Origin: Coprococcus_C sp934318045
Lineage (GTDB): Bacteria > Bacillota > Clostridia > Lachnospirales > Lachnospiraceae
DNA: 64,000 nucleotides
Assembly: GCA_934318045.1 (NCBI GenBank)
Contig: CAKREY010000002.1
Coordinates: 1-64,000, forward strand
Reading direction: 5' to 3'
Shown here: positions 35,220 to 44,284 of the stretch, in pieces
Numbering within the stretch: position 1 is the stretch's first letter
Layout of the letters: each line of letters opens with the position of its first letter
Notes under the pieces: generated by a model
What the model was told of the DNA's origin: nothing
Seen by the model: the letters and a program-made list of their open reading frames with translations, nothing else
Databases searched by the model: none
Program-made: the position numbers and the translations under genes

Positions 35220-36578
35220 ATGCAACAGAATACAACTGAAATTTTCAGGGATGCTCCGGTTCCAAAAGCCGTGTTAAGCAATGTCATCCCTTCGATCATC
35301 AGCATGATTATGGTTCTGATCTATAATCTCGCTGATACATTTTTTATTGGACAGACAAAAAATGCACTGATGGTTGCTGCTGTGTCGGTCGCAACCCCAG
35401 CTTTCCTGTTATTCATGGCAGTCGGTATGTTGTTTGGTATCGGCGGAACATCCTTTATCTCCCGCATGCTTGGAGAAGGTCAGGAAGCACGCGCGAAGCA
35501 TGCCTCTGCCTTCTGCTTCTGGACCGGTCTGGCTGTCGGAATTATATCCATGATCCTGATTGTGATTTTTGCCGAACCTGTCTGCAAAGCAATCGGTGCA
35601 AGTGCAGATACGGTTGAATATGCAACACAATATCTCCGGATCGTCGCCATCGGAATTCCGTTTCTGATCATAAGTAACGCATTCAGCAACATCATCCGTT
35701 CCGAAGGACGCGCAAAAACCGCAATGTCCGGTATGATCATCGGAAATATGGCAAATGTAATCTTAGATCCGGTCATGATCTTGCTTCTCGGCTGGAATGT
35801 TGCCGGTGCCGCGATCGCAACCGTCATCGGAAATATTTTATCCGCGGTCTTTTATGTATCGCATCTTCTGTCAAATAAATCACAGTTGTCGATTCGATTA
35901 CAGGATTACAAAGCAGGGGACAAAATTGCGACTTCCGTATTTGCCATTGGCATCCCTGCATCACTAAACAGCGTACTTATGAGCGTCAGCAATATCTTCA
36001 TCAATAATCTGATGGCTCATTATGGAGACATGGCAGTTGCCGGACTCGGTGTTGCCATGAAGGTTAACATGATTGTTGTCATGCTGTTGATCGGACTTGG
36101 AACCGGAATTCAGCCACTCCTTGGCTACTGCTTCGGTGCCGGAAACCGGAAGCGGTATTTTGACGTATTGAAATTTTCAATTTTACTTGCTTTTATATTA
36201 AGTGCCATTATGACGTGTGTCTGCTATTTCGGTGCAGACGGATTAGTCAGTGCTTTTCTGGAGGATGCTGACGCCTATGATTTTGGTTTCCGTTTCTCCC
36301 GGATTTACATTCTGTCCGGTCCGATTCTTGGACAGTTATTTGTATTTATCAACGCAATCCAGTCCACAGGTGCCGCACTCCCTTCCCTGATTTTGTCGAT
36401 CAGCCGACAGGGACTTTTATACTTACCAATCCTGTTTATCATCAACGCGACAACGGATTCTGCCAGACTGCTTGCATTGGCACAGCCGGTCACGGATTAC
36501 CTTGCAACCGCACTTGCAATCATCTTGTTTGTGATTACCTGCAGGAAATATTTTCCAAAGAAAACATCTATAGAATAA
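35220..36578 (+). CDS. MATE family multidrug/cation efflux transporter
   Basis: A 452-residue protein with about twelve membrane helices in two six-helix bundles, the normal MATE size. These transporters export cationic drugs or metabolites using a Na+ or H+ gradient. Recognisable are LYNLADTFFIGQ near helix 2, GIGGTSFISRMLGEG, and RSEGRAKTAMSGMIIGNMANVILDP, with the second-half counterparts ISNIFINNLMAHYGDMAVAGLG and LGTGIQPLLGYCFGAGN. ATG 35220 has AAGGAG eight bases upstream. Monocistronic, plus strand, divergent from rnhA and ending at a shared terminator. Substrate unknown. Confidence 0.93.
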   Translation: MQQNTTEIFRDAPVPKAVLSNVIPSIISMIMVLIYNLADTFFIGQTKNALMVAAVSVATPAFLLFMAVGMLFGIGGTSFISRMLGEGQEARAKHASAFCFWTGLAVGIISMILIVIFAEPVCKAIGASADTVEYATQYLRIVAIGIPFLIISNAFSNIIRSEGRAKTAMSGMIIGNMANVILDPVMILLLGWNVAGAAIATVIGNILSAVFYVSHLLSNKSQLSIRLQDYKAGDKIATSVFAIGIPASLNSVLMSVSNIFINNLMAHYGDMAVAGLGVAMKVNMIVVMLLIGLGTGIQPLLGYCFGAGNRKRYFDVLKFSILLAFILSAIMTCVCYFGADGLVSAFLEDADAYDFGFRFSRIYILSGPILGQLFVFINAIQSTGAALPSLILSISRQGLLYLPILFIINATTDSARLLALAQPVTDYLATALAIILFVITCRKYFPKKTSIE

Positions 36579-36580
36579 GA

Positions 36581-36615
36581 AAAAAGATGCTGCAACTAAT
36601 TGCAGCATCTTTTTT
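36581..36615. terminator. Bidirectional terminator between MATE and tubulin-like genes
   Basis: Perfect 12-bp stem AAGATGCTGCAA (36585-36596) with TTGCAGCATCTT (36600-36611), three-base loop, T-run on the plus strand (36610-36615) and A-run giving a T-run on the minus strand. It serves both convergent genes. Confidence 0.9.
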
Positions 36616-36616
36616 C

Positions 36617-39148
36617 TTATGCAACTCCCGGGAACTCTGTCTTCATATCTTTATTTACTTCATCAATATGTAATCCCAGATAACTGTCCGGAACAACCTC
36701 ATACGCCTTCCGCATATCGTCAATACAAGCCATCATGGAAAGCGGTACTCCGATATACATATCATCCACCGAAATCGCCACATCACCGGTATTCAGAGAG
36801 ATATTGTTACAGTCTTCTTTGTATGGCGGCTGCGTCAGAAGCTTTGTCACTGCTTCACTGAAGAACGGCATGATTGCCGGAAGGGAAATATATTTGTGAT
36901 TTGTAATATTCACTTTAAATCCCGGCTTTAAGATACACAGCTTCTTCTTTGCTGTCTTCTCACTGGCACCTTCGACAAATGCCTTCGCAGCCCGATCCAT
37001 GATCTCGGCACGCGTCTCATTTGTCGGAGATACAAACATCATATTAAGCTCAGCCAAAGTCGGGCGCTTATCCGCAAACGCAACCGAGATCATCTTCTCC
37101 GGTGCATACATACCGACACCGATCAGAATATTCTTATAGACACGCTCCATCTCCTGCTTAACAGGAACCACACGTCCATTATCAATATTTGCTTCATTGT
37201 CGGCAAGAAGCTTTACAATGCCTTTGTACAGCTCATTCACGCGATCCTGTGTAATATAATCGGATGGTAGATATTCCTGTTGTTTTGCATCTTTTAATAA
37301 AAATCCGGTCATCCGTTTTCCAACTGCAGCCAAATCTTCCACTGCATTTTTCAGATCTTCATCAAATTGTGCATAGAGCTCTTCTAACCGCTCTGCTTTC
37401 GCACGCAGGAAACGGGTAACATCGCCAAACATATCCTGGTCATTCATGCCTTCGATCAGCATATTACGCTGCAAAGCCAGACACTCTTTGATACATGCAT
37501 CATAGTAACCATTTTCTGTCTCGCGTTTTGCAGATGGGAACGTAAAGAATCGCTTTGCTACGATATCTTTGATTGACTCGATGATCCGGCTGTATTCACT
37601 CGTTGGCTGATATTGTTTCATCTGTTCAGACAAACGTTCAATATCTGCAATCATTCCTCTGTCACTGTCACTGCTTCCGATTCCGGCACAACCGATAACA
37701 TCCATCACTGCATATGGACCTTTTTGCTTCATGAACCATTCGAGCTCTGCATTTAACGTATCCATCACATGATTTTTCAACGATTTGATCATAATCGGGA
37801 TCCGGTCTTTCATGGAAGCAATCTGACGTCCCATATTCTCACGCAACCCATCCTGGTTTTTCTTAATCATTTTATAAACCGGCTTTTCAAACTGCTTGAT
37901 TGGAATAATACCATTTACAGAAAGTTTAATTTCATCTCCCGGCTGTCCAGCCAAAAATGTATCTAATTCTCCAAACACGTTCTGTCTGGACTCTTTTGCC
38001 TGTGAATCATTTTCTGACAGTTCATGTAATTTTTTATATGCTTCTGTAAATATCTCGTATTCACAGATATTCTCAATCTGTCTGATAGGAATCCGATAAT
38101 CAGATTCATTGATAATTTTATAATATCCTCTGTCACTTTCATCAAAGAAAACATCACGCAAAAGTTTTCCTTTGGCTCCGTTTTCTCCCTGTCCAACATG
38201 TTTTACCGATGCGAGTTTCGTTAAGAAATATGCAACATCGCTATAGATAACACCATCCGGAATATATCCGTGTTCATCTTTCTTGCCTGATATCAGCAGG
38301 CAGGCATCAAATATGTTCTCACGGATAGTAAGCTTGTGTGTCGTGCTTTCAAATGTATAGCGTTCGTCTTTGTCCTTACTTGTAAGCCGCATATAATAAT
38401 CGACTTCCTTCAAGGTTGCGTAGCCATTCGCATTTAAATTTGCAAGCAGATCCGGATTCGATACGATCTCCCGTTTGCTGTAAAGCACATCCGGCATCAG
38501 CAGACAGGCTCCGACGCGGACACCATTCCATTTCTTGGAACGGATATAAGCCCGGATATTATAGGTAAGATCTGTCAGGATTCCACCGCTTGTACCACCG
38601 GCGACACCGGACACGATAATGATATCGAGCTTGCCTGACTTCGAACGGGTATGTGCCTCCTCCAGCTTATCAAACAGCAGGACACGCATGTCCTCATATG
38701 CATTGGAAAACATCAACCGTCCGATCTGACGGTTCCCCTTAGCGCCATCCGTATCAATGTTAATCTGTGGAAAATCCTCACGCATCCAGTTCGCAAGGTT
38801 TGGATGCACCGGATTTTTCTTGATGCCTTTGACCAGAAGATTCTCCAGATTCGGGCGATAGATACTGATGATCTCGGTTGCATTCAGGCCAATACCGTCC
38901 CGACTTGCCTCGATCATATTCTCCATAGCCGGAATATCGGAATCTACCATCAGATAATTGATATTATCTTCCGGTGTGATCTCTCCCATCAGCATCCCCT
39001 TCATGTTACAGACAACCTGACTGCCCATGCCTCCAAGTCCGATCACAAGCAGATTACCGTTGTATCGCTGCTCGTTATCCAGCTTCTCGAAGATGCGGAT
39101 GTCTTTTAACTTTGTAAATTCCTCTTTTTGTGTGTCAATTAAAATCAT
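36617..39148 (-). CDS. Bacterial tubulin-like protein (Tubulin_2-like)
   Basis: An 843-residue protein with a tubulin/FtsZ-type GTPase N-terminus. LLVIGLGGMGSQVVCNM (about 34-49) is the first nucleotide loop. IIIVSGVAGGTSGGILTDL (about 177-195) corresponds to the GGGTGSG signature loop (here GVAGGTSGG). TDGAKGNRQIGRLMF lies near 133-147. From memory it belongs to the Tubulin_2 group of long bacterial tubulin relatives. The C-terminal 500 residues are mainly helical with probable coiled coils (about 540-650) and no membrane helix. The function of this group is not established; filament formation is inferred. It starts at ATG 39148 after AAGGAG, with an imperfect inverted repeat 15-46 bases upstream. 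Confidence 0.75.
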   Translation of the reverse strand: MILIDTQKEEFTKLKDIRIFEKLDNEQRYNGNLLVIGLGGMGSQVVCNMKGMLMGEITPEDNINYLMVDSDIPAMENMIEASRDGIGLNATEIISIYRPNLENLLVKGIKKNPVHPNLANWMREDFPQINIDTDGAKGNRQIGRLMFSNAYEDMRVLLFDKLEEAHTRSKSGKLDIIIVSGVAGGTSGGILTDLTYNIRAYIRSKKWNGVRVGACLLMPDVLYSKREIVSNPDLLANLNANGYATLKEVDYYMRLTSKDKDERYTFESTTHKLTIRENIFDACLLISGKKDEHGYIPDGVIYSDVAYFLTKLASVKHVGQGENGAKGKLLRDVFFDESDRGYYKIINESDYRIPIRQIENICEYEIFTEAYKKLHELSENDSQAKESRQNVFGELDTFLAGQPGDEIKLSVNGIIPIKQFEKPVYKMIKKNQDGLRENMGRQIASMKDRIPIMIKSLKNHVMDTLNAELEWFMKQKGPYAVMDVIGCAGIGSSDSDRGMIADIERLSEQMKQYQPTSEYSRIIESIKDIVAKRFFTFPSAKRETENGYYDACIKECLALQRNMLIEGMNDQDMFGDVTRFLRAKAERLEELYAQFDEDLKNAVEDLAAVGKRMTGFLLKDAKQQEYLPSDYITQDRVNELYKGIVKLLADNEANIDNGRVVPVKQEMERVYKNILIGVGMYAPEKMISVAFADKRPTLAELNMMFVSPTNETRAEIMDRAAKAFVEGASEKTAKKKLCILKPGFKVNITNHKYISLPAIMPFFSEAVTKLLTQPPYKEDCNNISLNTGDVAISVDDMYIGVPLSMMACIDDMRKAYEVVPDSYLGLHIDEVNKDMKTEFPGVA

Positions 39149-39162
39149 GTTACCTTCTCCTT

Positions 39163-39194
39163 TTATATCAACGCTTCTCCCAATATTGATACAA
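39163..39194 (-). promoter_or_regulatory. Inverted repeat upstream of tubulin-like gene
   Basis: TTATATCAA (39163-39171) and TTGATACAA (39186-39194) form an inverted repeat with one mismatch and a 14-base spacer, just upstream of the ribosome site. Candidate operator; no strong promoter boxes are visible around it. Confidence 0.3.
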
Positions 39195-39227
39195 CTTTAA
39201 ACCCCGGATTTACAATTCATTGATTCT

Positions 39228-40823
39228 CTAGTTCTTGCGGAATTCTTCTAATTCCAACCCCTCGTTATGCTCCAGCATCAGGCGGATAGACCATTCATTT
39301 GCAAACAGCAAAAGCGGATTGTCCTTCATATCCTTGACCTTCTTACAGTCGCTGATTCTCGACAGCTTATTCAGATCCGTAGAAGGATCCTTTACCCACC
39401 GGATATAATTATACGGAAGCGGCTCTAAGCGGATGTCACATCCATATTCATTTTCCAGTCTGTATTTTAATACATCAAACTGCAGCACACCAACCACACC
39501 GACAATAATCTCGGACATTCCAAGTGTATAATCCTGGAACATCTGGATTGCACCTTCCTGTGCAATCTGTGTAACACCCTTGATAAACTGCTTCCGTTTC
39601 ATCGAATCTAAATGCACCAGTCTGCAGAAATGTTCCGGTGCAAAGGTCGGGATTCCCTCATACTGGAATTTCTTTCCCGGCGTACATAACGTATCTCCGA
39701 TAGAAAAAATACCCGGATCGAATACACCGATAACATCACCGGCATATGCCTCATCAATAACCTTACGATCCTGCGCCATGATCTGCTGTGGCTGGGATAA
39801 GCGGAGCTTTCTGCCACTCTGCACATGATAGACTTCCTTTGTTGCATCAAACTTACCGGAGCTGATCCGCATAAATGCGATACGATCGTGATGTGCCTTG
39901 TTCATGTTCGCCTGGATCTTGAACACAAAACCGGAGAATGGCTCTGTGATCGGGTCGATCAAACCTGCATCCGACATACGCGGAAGCGGACTCTGTGTCA
40001 TCTTCAGGAAATGCTCCAGAAATGTCTGCACACCAAAGGTTGTCAGCGCGGAACCGAAGAACACCGGAGATAACTCTCCCTTATCCACCAGCTCCTGATC
40101 AAACTCATCGCTTGCGCCATCCAGAAGCTCGATTTCATCCATCAACTGTGCATAAAGCTCATCTCCGACTGCATCCTTTAATGCCGGATCCGTCACATCA
40201 TAATCGGTCTCTGCCGCCGACTTTGCACCGCCGACAGACACTGCCTGAAACATCGATACTTTCTTTGTATCCCGGTCGTAAACACCCTTAAACCGCTTTC
40301 CGGCACCGATCGGCCAGTTGATCGGGCACGTCCGGATTCCAAGGACATTCTCAATCTCATCTAAAAGCTCAAACGAATCTCTTGCTTCAAGATCCATCTT
40401 ATTGATAAATGTAAAAATCGGAATATGACGCATCAAGCAAACCTTGAACAGCTTGATCGTCTGCGCCTCCACACCTTTTGATGCATCAATCACCATGACC
40501 GCGGAATCTGCCGCCATCAAAGTACGGTAGGTATCCTCCGAGAAATCCTGGTGTCCCGGCGTATCCAGGATATTGATGCAATATCCGTCATAATTAAACT
40601 GCAGCACGGATGAGGTAACGGAAATACCTCTCTCCTTCTCAATCTCCATCCAATCGGAAACCGCATATTTGGAATTTGCTTTTCCCTTTACCGAACCGGC
40701 TGTGTTGATTGCGCCACCATAGAGCAGAAACTTCTCTGTCAGGGTAGTCTTACCGGCATCCGGGTGGGATATGATCGCAAATGTTCTTCTCTTCTTAATC
40801 TCTTCTTCTAATGATGCTCCCAT
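39228..40823 (-). CDS. prfC: Peptide chain release factor 3
   Basis: A 531-residue translational GTPase that removes RF1/RF2 from the ribosome after peptide release. G1 ISHPDAGKTTLTEK, switch region EIEKERGISVTSSVLQF, G3 LDTPGHQDFSEDTY and G4 FINKMDLEARD are present, along with RF3-specific SVKGKANSKYAVSDW near the start and GVLQFDVLKYRLENEYG in domain III. The frame extends to GTG 40847, but ATG 40823 has GGAGG five bases upstream. Normal length. Stands alone between the tubulin-like gene and the ABC operon. Confidence 0.96.
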   Translation of the reverse strand: MGASLEEEIKKRRTFAIISHPDAGKTTLTEKFLLYGGAINTAGSVKGKANSKYAVSDWMEIEKERGISVTSSVLQFNYDGYCINILDTPGHQDFSEDTYRTLMAADSAVMVIDASKGVEAQTIKLFKVCLMRHIPIFTFINKMDLEARDSFELLDEIENVLGIRTCPINWPIGAGKRFKGVYDRDTKKVSMFQAVSVGGAKSAAETDYDVTDPALKDAVGDELYAQLMDEIELLDGASDEFDQELVDKGELSPVFFGSALTTFGVQTFLEHFLKMTQSPLPRMSDAGLIDPITEPFSGFVFKIQANMNKAHHDRIAFMRISSGKFDATKEVYHVQSGRKLRLSQPQQIMAQDRKVIDEAYAGDVIGVFDPGIFSIGDTLCTPGKKFQYEGIPTFAPEHFCRLVHLDSMKRKQFIKGVTQIAQEGAIQMFQDYTLGMSEIIVGVVGVLQFDVLKYRLENEYGCDIRLEPLPYNYIRWVKDPSTDLNKLSRISDCKKVKDMKDNPLLLFANEWSIRLMLEHNEGLELEEFRKN

Positions 40824-40886
40824 CTGTTCCTCCACCTTTAAACTCACTTCATGTTATTATAGCATTTTGGAGATGGCTTTCAAAGT

Positions 40887-41999
40887 CTATTCTGAAAGAT
40901 TTTTCAACTTATTTTGCTTTTTTGCATAAAAATACAGCTCCTGATTGTACGAATTGCACACACCAAACTCCGTACACGGACAATACACCGTCTCACAGGC
41001 ATCGATCAACGCTTTTGCCTGTGCCAGCATCGTATCCGCCGGCATTGTAAAGGCCGGGATTTCCAGTACCTTCTCACAGAGTGCCTTCGCAACCGGATAG
41101 TCCCGGTCATGTACAGGTATAATCCCTGCCGCACACGGGATGCCCTGCCGCTGCAGCTTCCGGTAAAGTGGGATTCCATATCCGCCTCCGCCAATCACAA
41201 AGGTTCGAACCGTCCCCTTTTGTTTCGGGAACTCCACACTGCCATACGCCGCATCGTAGACGCCATCCTGCATCGCATAAAGCTCCTGTATATATTCGGT
41301 CGTCATCACCTCTTCCGGTGTTCCGACCCGGTCGACGCGATGTTCCTTCACACAGACAACACGATCCGAGATTTTCTGAGCCAGGTCGATCTCATGCAGA
41401 GACATCACAACTGCCATCTGTCGTTTCCGCGCAAGTGTCCGAAGCAGCCACAGGAAATCTGTCTTATAGCGGATATCCAGATAGGAGGTCGGTTCATCTA
41501 ATACTAAAATCTCCGGTTCCTGACAGATTGCTCTTGCCAGCATCACACGCTGGCGCTGTCCATCACTGATCCGTTCAAAATCCTGACTGCCAAGCGCTTC
41601 GACCTGCACCTGCCGCATCGCTTCTTCGATTTTTTCTTCATCTTCCTTTTGCAGCATCCCCATCCTCCCGGTATACGGATACCGGCCGGTCGCCACAACA
41701 TCATAACAGGTATATCTCTCCGGGTGAATCCGCTCCGTCATCACGATTGCCATCTTCTTCGCCAGCTCCTTCGGTACATAAGAAGACAGCTCTTTCCCAT
41801 CAATGCTGACTGTTCCTGCAATCAGGGATAACTGCCGGATGATACTTTTCAGAATCGTCGATTTGCCGACGCCGTTTGGTCCGATCAGGGTAAGAATCTC
41901 GCCTTTTTTCACATGGAGATTCACATGGTCTATCAGTGTCCGCTTCTGATAACCTACACTTGCCTCTTCCGTAACCATATAATCACTCTGCATAGCCAT
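40887..41999 (-). CDS. ABC transporter ATPase (iron/cobalamin class) with C-terminal Cys-rich extension
   Basis: A 370-residue ATPase. Residues 1-255 are a FecE/BtuD-type ATPase: Walker A LIGPNGVGKST, signature ISDGQRQRVMLARA, Walker B ILVLDEPTSYLDIR, and the switch His in MSLHEIDLA. About 110 extra residues follow, starting TFVIGGGGYGIPLYRKL (a Rossmann-like strand and glycine loop) and ending with the cluster C-x4-C-P-C-x5-C (ACETVYCPCTEFGVC). The extension is not part of the usual ATPase and could sense a ligand or metal. ATG 41999, with GGGGGCG upstream, overlaps the permease end by 17 bases. Last gene of the riboswitch-controlled operon. Confidence 0.9.
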   Translation of the reverse strand: MAMQSDYMVTEEASVGYQKRTLIDHVNLHVKKGEILTLIGPNGVGKSTILKSIIRQLSLIAGTVSIDGKELSSYVPKELAKKMAIVMTERIHPERYTCYDVVATGRYPYTGRMGMLQKEDEEKIEEAMRQVQVEALGSQDFERISDGQRQRVMLARAICQEPEILVLDEPTSYLDIRYKTDFLWLLRTLARKRQMAVVMSLHEIDLAQKISDRVVCVKEHRVDRVGTPEEVMTTEYIQELYAMQDGVYDAAYGSVEFPKQKGTVRTFVIGGGGYGIPLYRKLQRQGIPCAAGIIPVHDRDYPVAKALCEKVLEIPAFTMPADTMLAQAKALIDACETVYCPCTEFGVCNSYNQELYFYAKKQNKLKNLSE

Positions 42000-43011
42000 G
42001 TCTTCGCCCCCTCTCCTTCACCATCATGTAAATTACAACCGGTGCTAAAAAGACCGCTGTCACAGAGCTGATGGAAAGCTCGACCGGAGCAAAGATTGTC
42101 CGTGCCAGCAAATCACAGAGCACGCAGAACACACCGCCTCCGAGAAAGCTGACCGGAATCATCACGATTGGCTTTGTCGTTTTTACTACACTCTTTACAA
42201 GGTGTGGCACCGCGATTCCGACAAACGAAATCGGTCCTGCGAACGCCGTCACACAGGCGGATAATAAGCTGGATAGTAAAATCAGCGTCACTCGAAGCGG
42301 GCGAATCGATACACCGACATTTTGCGCATAGCTTTCTCCCATCTGGTATGCCCCGATTGGCTTAGATAGCAGAAAAGAACCAGCCACCGCCACTACAACA
42401 ACGATTGTCATGATCTTTACATGCGCCATGGATATTCCGGCGAAGCTGCCAAGCGACCAGTTATGCAGATTCACGATATTCGAATCATCTGCAAAGGTCA
42501 CAGCAATATCCGTAATCGCCGAACAGATATAACCGATCATCACGCCACATACAACCAGCATAGACATCTCCTGCACCTTCTTCGACACTGCCAATACGAA
42601 AAGCATCGAAAGAAGCGATCCGATCAATGCCATCGCGATCATAAACCACGAACTCATTGTAATACCATGTGAGACGCCTACGATCATCGCAAGTGCAACA
42701 ACCAGCTTCGCCCCGGAAGAGATTCCGAGCACAAACGGACCTGCAATCGGATTTCTAAAGAATGTCTGCAGCAAAAATCCCGATACCGCAAGTGCACCTC
42801 CTAAGATTGCTGCCGCAAGCACGCGTGGCAGACGGATGGAAAGAATAATCTGCATCGCCTTCGCATCGGTTCCATGTCCGGTTAATACGGAGAATACCTG
42901 CCGCGGGGCGATTGATACACTGCCAATATAAAGTGACAGCAGGATCGCACCGAGCAGCAGTGCAAATAATACGATATATGTAATTATGATTCGCGTCTTT
43001 TTTTCCTTCAT
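41983..43011 (-). CDS. ABC transporter permease, FecCD/BtuC family
   Basis: A 342-residue membrane protein of the FecCD family with about nine to ten helices, which transports iron-siderophore, heme or cobalamin complexes as a homodimer. Typical motifs: RLPRVLAAAILGGALAVSGFLLQTFFRNPIAGPFVLGISSG spans the first conserved block (about 58-100), GPISFVGIAVPHLVK the third (about 258-272), and LARTIFAPVELSISSVTAVFLAPV the last. A basic, hydrophobic N-terminus. With its substrate-binding protein upstream and ATPase overlapping downstream, it completes one importer. The B12 riboswitch suggests corrinoid or cobalt-tetrapyrrole as cargo. Confidence 0.93.
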   Translation of the reverse strand: MKEKKTRIIITYIVLFALLLGAILLSLYIGSVSIAPRQVFSVLTGHGTDAKAMQIILSIRLPRVLAAAILGGALAVSGFLLQTFFRNPIAGPFVLGISSGAKLVVALAMIVGVSHGITMSSWFMIAMALIGSLLSMLFVLAVSKKVQEMSMLVVCGVMIGYICSAITDIAVTFADDSNIVNLHNWSLGSFAGISMAHVKIMTIVVVVAVAGSFLLSKPIGAYQMGESYAQNVGVSIRPLRVTLILLSSLLSACVTAFAGPISFVGIAVPHLVKSVVKTTKPIVMIPVSFLGGGVFCVLCDLLARTIFAPVELSISSVTAVFLAPVVIYMMVKERGRRHGYAE

Positions 43012-43076
43012 CTATAATCCATTTCGCCATTTATATGATGTATATAGTCTGTGCACCCATTTCGTAATCCCATCCA

Positions 43077-44282
43077 TTATTGCGTGAGTTGATAAAAATA
43101 ATCACTCTTTAGCTCCTGTCCGGTAAATATCGCATGCATATCCGCAATCATCGTACCATATCCGGTCGTCTCCTGAAACATATTTTTTCCGGTTCCGTAC
43201 ACATGTCCTTCCTTAACGGCCTTGAAATCCGCAAATAGTGCATTCTTCTGCAAAAGTTCTGATACGCACGTAAGCTCACTGTCAATTGTGCTGTTGTAGA
43301 TGATATAGTCTGCATCCTTCGCCTGCTCATAGAATGTTTCCATCTGGATCGTCATAGTCGAAAGTGCATTTTCCTCGTCCGAATCATCGAACGTAATACA
43401 GGTTCCTCCGGCGAGTTCGATCATCTTCGATACATAATCACCGGACTTACGCACATTGACACCACCATTTGTCGTCACATAGAAAAATGCAACGGTCTTT
43501 CCGGTCGGGGTCTCGTTCAGAACGTCTGCGGTCTTCGCCGTCTCTGTCTCAAATAACTGCTCTGCAGCATCCTCCGCATCGAACAACGCCCCATAGAATT
43601 TCACCCATTCCAATCTGCCAAGCGGATCTGTCTCATAGCTTGAATGTTCCACGATCACTGGGATTCCACACGCCTCTAACTGCTCCTTTACCTCCGGATT
43701 GTGCAAGATCATCGTCGACTCAATAGCAAGATCACAATCCCCGGCAAGCATCTGCTCTACATCCGGCGCATTGTATTTGCCTGCGTAGGCAAGCGTCTTT
43801 GCCTGCATCGCCTGCTTTGCCTCCGGGATATACCAGCCATCTTCCTTCGTGCCTGAGAAGGAAAGGTCGTTAAGACGTCCAATCTTTACAATGAAGTCCA
43901 TGCCGGACGTTGCAGCCAGATATGCGTGCTTCGGTGTGCCATCAATCACTGTAATATCCGAAGGAAGTCCCTCCGGTACATTCTTCCCATCCGGCACAAG
44001 CAGGTAATCCCCGATATCAGAAACGGAAATAAGTTTATACCCTCCCGTATAATAATCCACGGAAAACTGTGTCGCATAGCTTAAATCCATACTATTTTCT
44101 ATTTTCAAGTTATCCCATCGGATATCTGCATCCGATGCGGATGCGTCTGTCACTTTTTCTTTTGGTCCTGCATCCTCTGTATATGCAACATTCCCCTGTG
44201 TTGCACAAGCACAGGGGAACGTACATAACAGGGCGAACAGGAGTAAAAAAAGAATTCTTCTTCCTCGTCTCAAATCCAACAC
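43077..44282 (-). CDS. ABC transporter substrate-binding lipoprotein
   Basis: A 401-residue class III (BtuF/FhuD-like) binding protein. The basic N-terminus and hydrophobic stretch (RRILFLLLFALLCTFPCACA) carry candidate lipobox Cys residues near 24-26. The mature part has two lobes joined by a long helix. Lobe 1 contains TVIDGTPKHAYLAATSGMDFI and the MLAGDCDLAIESTM segment; lobe 2 contains GKTVAFFYVTTNGGVNVRKSGDYV and KEGHVYGTGKNMFQETTGYGTM, the usual closing pattern. The start is non-ATG: GTG 44282, TTG 44279 or TTG 44273, the last best spaced from AAGGG. It follows the upstream lipoprotein gene directly. Confidence 0.85.
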   Translation of the reverse strand: MLDLRRGRRILFLLLFALLCTFPCACATQGNVAYTEDAGPKEKVTDASASDADIRWDNLKIENSMDLSYATQFSVDYYTGGYKLISVSDIGDYLLVPDGKNVPEGLPSDITVIDGTPKHAYLAATSGMDFIVKIGRLNDLSFSGTKEDGWYIPEAKQAMQAKTLAYAGKYNAPDVEQMLAGDCDLAIESTMILHNPEVKEQLEACGIPVIVEHSSYETDPLGRLEWVKFYGALFDAEDAAEQLFETETAKTADVLNETPTGKTVAFFYVTTNGGVNVRKSGDYVSKMIELAGGTCITFDDSDEENALSTMTIQMETFYEQAKDADYIIYNSTIDSELTCVSELLQKNALFADFKAVKEGHVYGTGKNMFQETTGYGTMIADMHAIFTGQELKSDYFYQLTQ

Positions 44283-44284
44283 CC

